Part shown: positions 56,875 to 64,000 of the stretch, in pieces
Layout of the letters: each line of letters begins with the position of its first letter
Position numbering within the stretch: position 1 is the first letter of the stretch
IMG/VR virus record: IMGVR_UViG_3300002143_000172
Span: 62,001-126,000 of that record
Length of the DNA stretch: 64,000 nucleotides
DNA from: a virus
Direction: 5' to 3' (one strand)
Translations under genes and position numbers: made by a program
Notes under the pieces: generated by a model
The model's input: only the letters and a program-made list of their open reading frames with translations
What the model was told of the DNA's origin: nothing
The model's database searches: none

Positions 56875-58173
56875 TTAGATTTTTTCACCTTTAGCAAACC
56901 CGCGGAATCGAAGGAACCTTGGGAATCTAAGTGAGTATAACTCTTGACTATCTTGACTGAGAGTCGCCGCATCTGCTCGGACTTCCACGATCTGACCAAC
57001 AACTGCATCTTTGTCGGCCCAAAATTCGTTTCGGTCATCATCTGTAAAACCCGACCCAACATTAACACGAATCTGCTTCCCATCATCTTCGCCCTCACAT
57101 ATGATCGCACCCAATCGACCTTCATTTTTTCCGGTGCCTTCTTCTACCGCAACAACGGTTAAACTTACTTCGATAAAGGGCTTCATTTTGAGCCAGCTGG
57201 TACTCCGCTTACATTCGTAAGGGGCATCTATATCCTTGATCATAATGCCTTCGTAACCGGCTTCAATAGCATCTTTGTTATATTGCTTAAATTCTAGTTC
57301 GCCAACATAGCTCCCCAGATCAACTTCAATTTGGGGAATAATGTCAATACTACCGATTTTATCAAATTGTGCTTTTAGGCCGCGCAACAGATTGCTACGG
57401 CGGCGTTGGCCCAACACGCTTTTTCCCTTTTGGAATTCGCTAAGTGGCAGGATATCAAACAGCATTAGACGAGCGTCTTCTGTTTGGGCATTTTCCTTAC
57501 GATGCACCTGTTTCATCAGGGCTTGGAAACTGCTACTAACCATCTCACCGTCAATAACCCAACTGCGTTCAAACAGTCCTATATCGTCCTCTATGGATTT
57601 AGTAATGTGTCCGAAGTTCTCCAAGACCTTACCATTGCGGCTGTACATCACAGCGGTCTTTGCTTCTGCGTTAATGATAGTGACCACACGGACACCGTCT
57701 AGTTTTGGTTCTAGCAGTTTCTTGCCTACGATCTTCTTTTCGTGATTAGCACCGTCATGTGCCAACATACATTCAAACACAGGGACTGCATTTTTCTTAA
57801 CTTTGTTAATGGTCTTTTCACTAACACCACAGCGAAGATCTTTGATAAGGATACGGCGATACCAATTATTCCACTGATCCTTTTTACTGGCACCCAATGC
57901 CAGTTCAATAGCACTACGGGCGTCGTCGCCAGTAAGTTGTCGTGTGCTTAAAAGATGACAGAGTTCTTTGAAAGCTACCCAAGGCAAACCTTGTCCATCC
58001 GGACCACCGTGGCTGGGAACTTTCTTAACTCCGAAAGTAATATAGGGACTGAGTGCTAATTGGAAACCTTCAAACAGTTCTTCGTTATCGATTTCTGCCT
58101 CGATGATCGCTTCTTTGTTAAGACGGCTAGGATGGGTTTCCAGAGACCAAATGATGTTCTCACAGTGTGACAT
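56875..58173 (-). CDS. ATP-dependent DNA ligase
   Basis: The 432-residue protein has the adenylation Lys in LLEPKLDGVRV (K-x-D-G), a motif III-like VMYSRNGKV, EGIMIKD (motif IV) and RSTSWLKMKP (motif V), followed by an OB-type end (EVRADAATLSQDSQELYSLRFPRF). It seals nicks in phage replication. Own consensus promoter. Confidence 0.95.
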   Translation of the reverse strand: MSHCENIIWSLETHPSRLNKEAIIEAEIDNEELFEGFQLALSPYITFGVKKVPSHGGPDGQGLPWVAFKELCHLLSTRQLTGDDARSAIELALGASKKDQWNNWYRRILIKDLRCGVSEKTINKVKKNAVPVFECMLAHDGANHEKKIVGKKLLEPKLDGVRVVTIINAEAKTAVMYSRNGKVLENFGHITKSIEDDIGLFERSWVIDGEMVSSSFQALMKQVHRKENAQTEDARLMLFDILPLSEFQKGKSVLGQRRRSNLLRGLKAQFDKIGSIDIIPQIEVDLGSYVGELEFKQYNKDAIEAGYEGIMIKDIDAPYECKRSTSWLKMKPFIEVSLTVVAVEEGTGKNEGRLGAIICEGEDDGKQIRVNVGSGFTDDDRNEFWADKDAVVGQIVEVRADAATLSQDSQELYSLRFPRFLRFRGFAKGEKI

Positions 58174-58205
58174 TAAATTTCCTTTAAGTTTGACTTGATG
58201 TATAT

Positions 58206-58234
58206 ATTATACAAGATATTTGGAAAATTGTCAA
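58206..58234 (-). promoter_or_regulatory. Consensus sigma-70 promoter, ligase-infA
   Basis: TTGACA (58229-58234), a 17-bp spacer and TATAAT (58206-58211) on the minus strand. Confidence 0.85.
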
Positions 58235-58251
58235 CTGGAGTTTTTACCAAT

Positions 58252-58575
58252 TTATACCGAAAAACTAGACCCGCATCCACAGGTACTTTGGGCATTTGGA
58301 TTTTTAATAGTAAACTGACTGCCCATAAGATCGTCAGTAAAATCCACTGTTGCACCCTGCAGATATTGCATACTCATAGCATCAACGAGCAAGGTCATTC
58401 CGGGCCGTTCGACTGCAAAGTCATCTTCGCCCTGTTCTTCATCAAAAGTAAATCCATAACTAAATCCGCTACATCCGCCACCTTGGACGAATGTTCGAAG
58501 TTTTAATTTTGGATTATTTTCTTCTGCTAATAGGTCTGCAATTTTTGCAATTGCACTTTCTGTAAGTTCAATCAT
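58252..58575 (-). CDS. erpA: ErpA-type Fe-S carrier protein
   Basis: The 107-residue A-type carrier is close to Erp[31 protein letters not shown] and [16 protein letters not shown]. The three Cys (one in GCSG, two in CGCG) bind the cluster. It would hand Fe-S to targets. It overlaps iscA by 4 nt. Confidence 0.95.
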   Translation of the reverse strand: MIELTESAIAKIADLLAEENNPKLKLRTFVQGGGCSGFSYGFTFDEEQGEDDFAVERPGMTLLVDAMSMQYLQGATVDFTDDLMGSQFTIKNPNAQSTCGCGSSFSV

Positions 58576-58898
58576 ATTCTAAAACTTTCTCCACAACCGC
58601 ATCGGTCTCGTTCGTTTGGGTTAACAAAATCAAAACCTTCGTTAAGACCTTTTTTAACCCAATCCACTGTTAGTCCTTCTAGGTAAACATGAGACCTTCC
58701 ATCTACCCAAACTGTTACTCCGTAGCTTTCATATTTGAATTGATCCCTAGTAACTGGTGTATGATCAACATATTCTAATGTATAGGCCAATCCACTGCAT
58801 CCAGTAGTTTTAACACCAAGGCGTATGCCCAGGCCTTTGCCTCTATGTGCTAACTGTTGTTGGACCTTAGTGGCCGCTTGTTCAGTTAGTGAGATCAT
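58572..58898 (-). CDS. iscA: IscA-type Fe-S carrier protein
   Basis: The 108-residue protein follows Isc[41 protein letters not shown] and [14 protein letters not shown], with all three Cys present. It overlaps iscU by 17 nt. With ErpA it gives two carriers of different types in one operon. Confidence 0.95.
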   Translation of the reverse strand: MISLTEQAATKVQQQLAHRGKGLGIRLGVKTTGCSGLAYTLEYVDHTPVTRDQFKYESYGVTVWVDGRSHVYLEGLTVDWVKKGLNEGFDFVNPNERDRCGCGESFRI

Positions 58899-60288
58899 GT
58901 CTTTCTCTGTAGTCTTTTATTGCCGCTTTGATAGCATCTTCTGCTAGTATTGAACAATGTATTTTAACTGGCGGTAGGGCGAGCTCTTCAGCAATCTCTG
59001 AATTCTTAATGCTTCCTGCTTGGTCAAGAGTTTTACCTTTGACCCATTCAGTAACAAGACTGGAACTGGCAATAGCTGAACCACAATTGTGTGAACCGAC
59101 TCTATTAGAGAAAAACACATGAGCACCATCCTCCAATTTTAAATCATAAACTACGACTAATTTGCCATCTCTTTCACATCCACGCAATTGATTTTGATGA
59201 GTTATCGCTGAAATGCCTACGATTTCCATTCCATTGTGAATAAAATTCTGCACTTCTGGTAATGATTGTGCAATATCTTCTACTGCTAAAAATAACGAGT
59301 CGTATCCGGCTGTGGCCAATTGCTTACGCCGGTTGGCCACATAATTTGATTCCTCAGACCGATCCTGCATAAATTTCGGCATCTGCTTTGTATATACTTC
59401 TATACATTTTTTCTTGCCAGGCACAATAAAGTCCGGACTTGCTGGACCAGATTCCGTCTGAATCCATATCTTGCCAGCACTCCATCTTACAGCTACATTG
59501 TTTTCTTCAAATAAACTGATGTATTTTTGTTCAATACTAGTAGGTTTAGTCCAATCTCGTTGTGCCATTCCCTGTTGCCATTTTTCAATGTATGCTAGAT
59601 TTGACCAATTTTTAACTGAGGCTGCACTTGAACGCTTCTTTTTAGTTGCTAAATCTTTACACACATACCCAGGTTGATTTTGTGGTAATACCGAGTGGTC
59701 AAACTCCTTATTCCATGCTGTCATTCTGACACTATTTTTTTGTTTAAGTGTAGTACAATGTCTGTTGTTAGTAAGAATCCTTAGTTCGTGTTCAGTTATC
59801 TCATATAACTCTTGTCCTACTTGTAGCTGTTGCGCTTCGATTGGCTTGTTATTGGCATTCCAAAATATATGTTCCTTAGTACAAATTAATGAAAAAGTTC
59901 CAGGATTAATATTTTGTCTACTAGTTTCTCTTTGAAATGTAATTACTAACAAATCATCCACTTCGACCGAATGTTTAATAATATCTCGCACTTTTTGCGG
60001 ATGAATAGTATTTCCATCCCACGCTAACACTTCATCACCAACGACTAACGATGATATCTTTTTTCTATTAGTTGGTGTATTCACTGGCATATTGCTTGTT
60101 AGACACCCATATGTTTTAAATTTTGCGTCTTTGATAATTCCATCTTCTACTCTAATCTGTAATTTCATTACATCGCCACAAGCAGGTGCGCCCACCATTC
60201 CTGTGCCAACATCGGGATCATCTTTTTGGAAAGATCCTGCATTTCTAGGATTTTCATAATGATCAAGTACCTTGTCTGAATATGCCAT
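58882..60288 (-). CDS. iscU: IscU scaffold interrupted by an intein
   Basis: The 468-residue precursor has IscU residues 1-61 (DHYENPRNAGSF; GAPACGDVMKLQI; KFKTYG), then a 340-residue intein, then 67 residues beginning CGSAIASSSLVTEWVKGKTLD and holding VKIHCSILAEDA. Without the intein the exteins total 128 residues, the usual IscU length. The +1 residue is the second cluster Cys (Cys63 in E. coli numbering). Cys37, the LPPVK Hsc-binding loop and Cys106 (E. coli numbering) are kept. Confidence 0.96.
   Translation of the reverse strand: MAYSDKVLDHYENPRNAGSFQKDDPDVGTGMVGAPACGDVMKLQIRVEDGIIKDAKFKTYGCLTSNMPVNTPTNRKKISSLVVGDEVLAWDGNTIHPQKVRDIIKHSVEVDDLLVITFQRETSRQNINPGTFSLICTKEHIFWNANNKPIEAQQLQVGQELYEITEHELRILTNNRHCTTLKQKNSVRMTAWNKEFDHSVLPQNQPGYVCKDLATKKKRSSAASVKNWSNLAYIEKWQQGMAQRDWTKPTSIEQKYISLFEENNVAVRWSAGKIWIQTESGPASPDFIVPGKKKCIEVYTKQMPKFMQDRSEESNYVANRRKQLATAGYDSLFLAVEDIAQSLPEVQNFIHNGMEIVGISAITHQNQLRGCERDGKLVVVYDLKLEDGAHVFFSNRVGSHNCGSAIASSSLVTEWVKGKTLDQAGSIKNSEIAEELALPPVKIHCSILAEDAIKAAIKDYRERHDLTN
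59086..60105 (-). other. Intein with endonuclease-like insert in IscU
   Basis: Precursor residues 62-401. It starts with Cys (CLTSNMPVNT), has a block-B T-x2-H (ICTKEHIFW), block F (VVVYDLKLEDGAHVFFSN) and ends in His-Asn before Cys. The insert at about 225-340 has SPDFIVPGKKKCIEVYTK and R..L...GYDSLFLAVED, like a Vsr or PD-(D/E)XK homing nuclease, so it may be mobile. Confidence 0.9.
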
Positions 60289-60298
60289 AATATGTGTG

Positions 60299-60541
60299 CT
60301 AAGAGGTGCCTATTTTAATTTTTTTTACAAACTCGATAACTTCTTTAACTGTTTGTAATTGTTCTGAATCGTCATCTGGAATTTCTATCTCTAATACTTC
60401 TTCCAAATTCATTATTAATTCAACTTTGTCCAGAGAATCTGCACCAAGGTCATTTGTTAAGTTACTATCATCTGTTACTTGCTCTATCTTAACACCTAAC
60501 TGTTCGGCTATGATTTTCTTTACTTGTTCTTCAATAAGCAT
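60299..60541 (-). CDS. acpP: Acyl carrier protein
   Basis: The 80-residue acidic helical protein has the phosphopantetheine site [18 protein letters not shown] (DSL) and [19 protein letters not shown]. It would carry acyl chains for lipid synthesis or tailoring. In bacteria ACP also co-purifies with the IscS desulfurase, which makes the position before iscU striking. Confidence 0.95.
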   Translation of the reverse strand: MLIEEQVKKIIAEQLGVKIEQVTDDSNLTNDLGADSLDKVELIMNLEEVLEIEIPDDDSEQLQTVKEVIEFVKKIKIGTS

Positions 60542-60550
60542 TTGAATCCT

Positions 60551-60802
60551 TTATTTTCCGCTGTAATCTTTAACAATACCACCGTGTGTTACGCTTTTGG
60601 CTTTACGACCTTTCAACGGGTGACCACTACCCTTAACACCCTGTTTACCCGTACCATCTGTGTGACCTGTATCGTGCTTCAACATTCCGTTGCTCACGCA
60701 TTGTGCATAACGCACATTGCTTAAACGAGAATGCCCCACAGAGCACTGGCTCTGCGTGGGCGTAGATAGATTCTTTTCAGATAAAAGTTCTGTTATTCTC
60801 AT
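60551..60802 (-). CDS. Basic Gly/Lys-rich protein with MRITELLSEKN start
   Basis: The 83-residue protein has the MR(I)TEL start and a basic tail (GTGKQGVKGSGHPLKGRKAKSVTHGGIV). It may bind DNA or be packaged. A late-like box GGTAAATATA lies at 60825-60834. It is 9 nt upstream of acpP. Confidence 0.65.
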   Translation of the reverse strand: MRITELLSEKNLSTPTQSQCSVGHSRLSNVRYAQCVSNGMLKHDTGHTDGTGKQGVKGSGHPLKGRKAKSVTHGGIVKDYSGK

Positions 60803-60824
60803 TGATATTCCATGTATAGTTCCG

Positions 60825-60834
60825 TATATTTACC
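60825..60834 (-). promoter_or_regulatory. Late-like box (GGTAAATATA)
   Basis: GGTAAATATA on the minus strand, about 22 nt before the ATG at 60802. Confidence 0.45.
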
Positions 60835-61168
60835 TAAAAAATATCAAACCCATTAATACTGTTTGAGCCAAAAATCCCATACAAATCGTTGCTATGTATA
60901 ATGAATTCTTCTCAATAAGGGCTTTAAAGAATAAAGTAGTTAATCCTGCCCAAACAAAGATCATAATATCAATAGGGGGTAGTTTATCGCTTTGCGCCAT
61001 CAGTAGTGCAATCAAGGTAGGAATGCTAGCAAGGTGCAATAGAAGAATAGTCACCCATCCTAGTGTATGCGAGCTAACATGGCCCAAATGATCTTTTAAG
61101 AACTCGTAGGTACTAACCAGCACTGATGTTAAAAACTTAACGGGTGAAAAATTTGATAAAAAGCTCAT
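60830..61168 (-). CDS. Three-segment membrane protein
   Basis: The 112-residue protein has hydrophobic segments at about 38-58, 68-86 and 90-110 (WVTILLLHLASIPTLIALL; IMIFVWAGLTTLFF; YIATICMGFLAQTVLMGLIF). It lies next to the SleB-type lysin, so a holin role is possible. Phage proteins of this shape are often unassigned. Confidence 0.65.
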   Translation of the reverse strand: MSFLSNFSPVKFLTSVLVSTYEFLKDHLGHVSSHTLGWVTILLLHLASIPTLIALLMAQSDKLPPIDIMIFVWAGLTTLFFKALIEKNSLYIATICMGFLAQTVLMGLIFFR

Positions 61169-61180
61169 GATAGTTTCCTT

Positions 61181-61762
61181 TTATTTGTAAAAGATGTGAC
61201 GGCCGATTTTTGCAACCTTTTCTTTGCGCCAGCCGGGGTTTATGTAATCAGCATGATAAAACATTGCTTCTTCTAAACTTGGAAGCCTAAATCCTTCCAA
61301 TAAAACCTTCTTGGCTACGGTCATGCTTTCTTCGTAGCTTTCTTTGTTAGGACTACGGGCGGCGACGACTTTATCGCATACCCAACTAAATTGGCAAACG
61401 ACCTTCTTATAAAAGACATTTTTCTGATAGATAGTTTGGCAAATATCTTCCGGAAACTTTCCGCTTACTGTTCTGTTTAAAGTAACCTGTGCGACTGCAA
61501 CCTTTCCTTCAAATGGTTCAGACCCAGCTTCGTGATAGATATTTTGAGCAAGACATTGTAATTGCCTTTCTCGCACCTTTGCGGTAATTTGTGTATGTTC
61601 TACTGAACTGAGCTTTGCTAGTTTAGAATCCATAACAAATGATAATAGCGACATAGTGGACACAACTGCAAGTACCATCAGAATGATAGTTGCAATCTTT
61701 TTGCATGTAGCAGTTACTACTGCGTCCATGCTATACCCTGTATCAAGTGTAATTTCAGTCAT
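61181..61762 (-). CDS. SleB-type cell-wall hydrolase (Hydrolase_2)
   Basis: The 193-residue protein has an N-terminal membrane segment (TIILMVLAVVSTMSLLSFVM) and the Hydrolase_2 core: LAQNIYHEAGSEPFEGKVAVAQVTLNR (catalytic Glu), CQFSWVCD and AMFYHADYINPGWR...IGRHIFYK. It cuts peptidoglycan glycan strands and is probably a signal-anchored endolysin. AGGAGG precedes the ATG. Confidence 0.92.
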   Translation of the reverse strand: MTEITLDTGYSMDAVVTATCKKIATIILMVLAVVSTMSLLSFVMDSKLAKLSSVEHTQITAKVRERQLQCLAQNIYHEAGSEPFEGKVAVAQVTLNRTVSGKFPEDICQTIYQKNVFYKKVVCQFSWVCDKVVAARSPNKESYEESMTVAKKVLLEGFRLPSLEEAMFYHADYINPGWRKEKVAKIGRHIFYK

Positions 61763-61863
61763 AAAAACCTCCTTTTTTCTCTTGTGGTAAGAATAGTTAT
61801 CAACAAGCGTATAGTATATGCTAAAAAGAGACTAAAAATCAACCTTTTTGGTAAAAATATCGG

Positions 61864-62412
61864 TTACTTGACGCCAATAATCATAAATCTACTAAATTTC
61901 CAGGTCGGATATTCAAAGTCCTTTTGGCCTGCATAATTTAGTGTAGTGATTGGATAACTGTTTACGAATGCCTTAAGATCTGTAGAATGGACATGGTGAT
62001 CCTCGTGCGGCATGTTGTTGCCTTGGAGTATGATTCTAGTTCCATAGGGAATCTGATCAAACCATTCGGTGCTGTCAAAATGTTCTGTGCTGGTGTTAAT
62101 AACTAGGTCCGGACTGCCTCTTACATAACTGTTGCAGTCAAGGGTAAAGGCTTTGAACTTCCAATCTTGCCAAACCCAATTTTCATTAATCATATCTGCA
62201 ATAGGTTCGCAGGCAGGATCAAGGTCAAAACTTTGTATATGGTCAACTTTAAACTTACCGCGTGACAATAATAGGAACGCAGTGACTCCATACCAGCCGC
62301 CATATATGTAGGTTAGATTAGAAGTCCATTTGGTTCTTTCTAATTCTTCACAGAGCCAAATTTTACTACCAACTTGACCGCTACTAAAGGCGTCGGAATT
62401 TATTTCATACAT
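61864..62412 (-). CDS. SAM methyltransferase-like protein
   Basis: The 182-residue product starts MYEINSDAFSSGQVGS (62412). It has LTYIYGGWYGVTAFLLLSRG (motif I variant), IQSFDLDPACEPIADMINE (motif II Asp) and LVINTSTEHFDSTEWF (motif IV-like). Target unknown. It overlaps the ThDP-fold gene by 8 nt. Confidence 0.7.
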   Translation of the reverse strand: MYEINSDAFSSGQVGSKIWLCEELERTKWTSNLTYIYGGWYGVTAFLLLSRGKFKVDHIQSFDLDPACEPIADMINENWVWQDWKFKAFTLDCNSYVRGSPDLVINTSTEHFDSTEWFDQIPYGTRIILQGNNMPHEDHHVHSTDLKAFVNSYPITTLNYAGQKDFEYPTWKFSRFMIIGVK

Positions 62413-62944
62413 AGTACAATTCTGGATATTCAACTAACACATGAGCACCGCCCTGTTCGTATGCAGATTGGTAAGCACTGAAGATATCTTTTGTCTTTTG
62501 TAAGTCGTGGAATTGAATATTTGGACAAAGAGATTTAAATTCAGAAAGGTAGTTGCCCTTGTGTTGATGTCCGGGATCTAATGGTTTGTCTGATCCTTTG
62601 CCCAGCCTAATGAGAATGTTTGCTTTCTTACTGGTCATCAATTCATACTTGTCAATATGGTTAACTAATTGGTTAACGGCCAATATGATAAAGTCCCAAC
62701 GGGGATAGAATGTAACCACTGTCTTGCCCGTCATAGCAATACCTAAGCTCATGCCCATTTGTGATTCTTCCATTACCGGAAGCTCTACCATCTTGTCTTT
62801 GGACACATCACCTAAAGTTGTGCTCATAGGATTACCTGCATAGACAATCTGCTGTCCTATAAACATCACATTGTCCTGCTGTCCTAGGAATGTCATTGCC
62901 CTAGTAAGCTCGTCCTTGTAAGGAGATAGTTGTGGTCCACTCAT
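62405..62944 (-). CDS. ThDP-fold protein, transketolase/PDH-beta-like
   Basis: The 179-residue protein contains ELPVMEESQMGMSLGIAMTGKTVVTFYPRWDFIILAVNQLVNH, the pyrimidine-binding (PYR) domain form with the expected Glu. It lacks the C-terminal domain of full enzymes. It may form half of a ThDP enzyme with a partner beyond the right edge. ATGA overlap with the next gene. Confidence 0.75.
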   Translation of the reverse strand: MSGPQLSPYKDELTRAMTFLGQQDNVMFIGQQIVYAGNPMSTTLGDVSKDKMVELPVMEESQMGMSLGIAMTGKTVVTFYPRWDFIILAVNQLVNHIDKYELMTSKKANILIRLGKGSDKPLDPGHQHKGNYLSEFKSLCPNIQFHDLQKTKDIFSAYQSAYEQGGAHVLVEYPELYYV

Positions 62945-63810
62945 GCTAGTTTCTCAATTCGTTTAATAATGTTCTCTGCCATTACTTGATGACAAGTTAC
63001 TGACGGGTGATGATCTTTGGGTGTTACTTCAAACTGTTCTTCATCCCACTTTACCGTTAATTCTGGGTTGTAGCCTTTTGACTGCATTGCGCCCGGACTC
63101 ATCAAATTCTGTATACTATCATAGTTTACACCCTTGTAGTCAAAAGTCAAGAACCGTTCTTTTAACCACGGATCTTCGTTTATAAAAGCCGAGTAGTCAT
63201 TGGGCCAGGAAAACAACATCGTCTTTATTCCGTGTTCCTCACACTGGACTAGTAGACTCTTTACATTGGCTAAGCCATCGCGTATATATTGATCAATCCA
63301 TTGATCCAGAGTAAGTCCTGTTTGATCTAACCATTTTAAGAACTTTTCCTTAAATCGATCATCTCCCCTTGCCATGTGAAAGGGTATTTCGTGTTTCTCT
63401 CCGTTAACTTCCATAAAGAAGTTATCTCGTTGCCATTGTGTTAATTGAAATACTAAATGCGACACTTCTTCGTATTCAATAGGAGGAATGTTATGTCCAC
63501 CATACCAGGCTTTAGGATCTCTATTTGTGAGACAATTTTTCCACCAATGCACCGCGCCTTGGTTTGATCCGCCGTTGTTGGGGTGTACATGTTCAAAAGT
63601 TTTAAAATGATTGGCTACAAGCCTAGGATACCTAACACTCTCCATGTATCTTTTGTGAGAAGGTGTTAATAGCTTCTCGTCGTAATGATCGGGCAATGGC
63701 TCACGCAAAGTTGACAGATTACTATAATAGTAAAGTCCCTGACCCCAAGTGAAACTGCAACCTGCAAAAATGATACCTTTAGTTACTCTAGCTGTGTCTT
63801 TACTTTTCAT
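62941..63810 (-). CDS. SGNH-hydrolase-like protein
   Basis: The 289-residue protein has KGIIFAGCSFTWGQGL (Ser), NNGGSNQGAVHWW (Asn) and DHHPSVTCHQVMAEN (Asp/His-like), an SGNH-like order. It is longer than the copy at 18035 and has a helical insert. Substrate unknown. It is the last full gene on the right. Confidence 0.7.
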   Translation of the reverse strand: MKSKDTARVTKGIIFAGCSFTWGQGLYYYSNLSTLREPLPDHYDEKLLTPSHKRYMESVRYPRLVANHFKTFEHVHPNNGGSNQGAVHWWKNCLTNRDPKAWYGGHNIPPIEYEEVSHLVFQLTQWQRDNFFMEVNGEKHEIPFHMARGDDRFKEKFLKWLDQTGLTLDQWIDQYIRDGLANVKSLLVQCEEHGIKTMLFSWPNDYSAFINEDPWLKERFLTFDYKGVNYDSIQNLMSPGAMQSKGYNPELTVKWDEEQFEVTPKDHHPSVTCHQVMAENIIKRIEKLA

Positions 63811-63815
63811 ATGTA

Positions 63816-64000
63816 TTAAATTCCAAAATGTTCCATAATTTCATGTGCAAGAGCTTTTAATGGCGCTAGTGCAGGATGTTTCTGATTATAAAATTTTGCC
63901 GTGTCTTTGGTTGCTTCTTTGATGATTTCTGCAACTGCTTGCTCTCTTTCAATAATCTCATCAGTTATTCCTTTGAAGTCCCAAAGGCACCCTTTTCCTC
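63816..64000 (-). CDS. Partial gene, C-terminal part
   Basis: A minus-strand frame with a stop at 63816-63818 runs off the right edge. About 60 residues are visible (GKGCLWDFKGITDEIIERE; ALAPLKALAHEIMEHFG). Function cannot be set; it could be the other half of the ThDP enzyme. Confidence 0.6.
   Translation of the reverse strand, partial: GKGCLWDFKGITDEIIEREQAVAEIIKEATKDTAKFYNQKHPALAPLKALAHEIMEHFGI

Overview
The window reads as part of the genome of a large T4-type tailed phage that infects a Gram-negative, probably proteobacterial, host. It is AT-rich and almost wholly coding. Genes sit mostly on the minus strand in tight runs with ATGA/TAATG stop-start overlaps. Many genes are preceded by a T4-style late box (TAAATA, often ATAAATAY), and others by near-consensus sigma-70 promoters (TTGACA, 17 bp, TATAAT). 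Phage hallmarks include nrdA/nrdB/glutaredoxin, an ATP-dependent DNA ligase, a DexA-like exonuclease, fibre proteins, a SleB-type lysin, a CHAP-type wall hydrolase and many short phage-type hypotheticals. The host guess rests on genes with a proteobacterial look: a TorF-type outer-membrane protein, IscU/IscA/ErpA, a CspA-type cold-shock protein and ClpS. This is inference.

Layout. 1-2.9 kb: capsid-targeting-like partial gene, ferredoxin-dependent bilin reductase, heme oxygenase, clpS and an IbpA-type hsp20. 3-9.5 kb: DNA methyltransferase, a GluTR-dimerisation-like small protein, an array of tiny proteins ending in a shared FILRWS-like motif, metallophosphoesterase, P-loop and acetyltransferase genes. 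9.6-19.9 kb: exonuclease, 2OG oxygenase, ribosomal protein bS21, ClpX, membrane protein, a HAD-nucleotidyltransferase fusion, a desaturase, an SGNH hydrolase, a TorF-type outer-membrane protein and a peroxiredoxin. 20-22.1 kb: radical SAM enzyme, a circularly permuted (two-piece) tmRNA and cspA. 22.2-29.4 kb: a compact tailoring cassette with two PP-loop enzymes, a sulfotransferase, three dioxygenase-like proteins, GNAT, a second desaturase and a cupin. 29.3-34 kb: fibre and wall-hydrolase genes, an APS-kinase/nucleotidyltransferase fusion and glutaredoxin. 34-38.6 kb: amidohydrolase, nrdB, nrdA. 38.6-46.4 kb: virion-type genes, including a beta-helix fibre, a PD-(D/E)XK nuclease and duplicated 131-133-residue proteins. 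46.5-48.4 kb: a short plus-strand operon. 48.4-55.4 kb: superoxide dismutase, HAD phosphatase, several proteins with capsid-targeting-like N-termini, a secreted nuclease and an 1145-residue fibre with 27 repeats of 16 residues. 55.5-64 kb: HNH nuclease, IF-1, ligase, then acpP-iscU(intein)-iscA-erpA, membrane and lysin genes, and a methyltransferase / ThDP-fold / SGNH group that runs off the right edge.

Together the genes suggest a phage that brings its own control of translation and proteolysis (tmRNA, ClpX, ClpS, bS21, IF-1, CspA, Hsp20). It also carries Fe-S cluster assembly, oxidative-stress defence, nucleotide reduction, bilin synthesis and surface or lipid modification. The most unusual items are the permuted tmRNA, the intein placed exactly at the catalytic cysteine of IscU, the RWS-tail gene array, the 22-29 kb tailoring cassette, and a set of unrelated proteins sharing a short N-terminus like the T4 capsid-targeting sequence.
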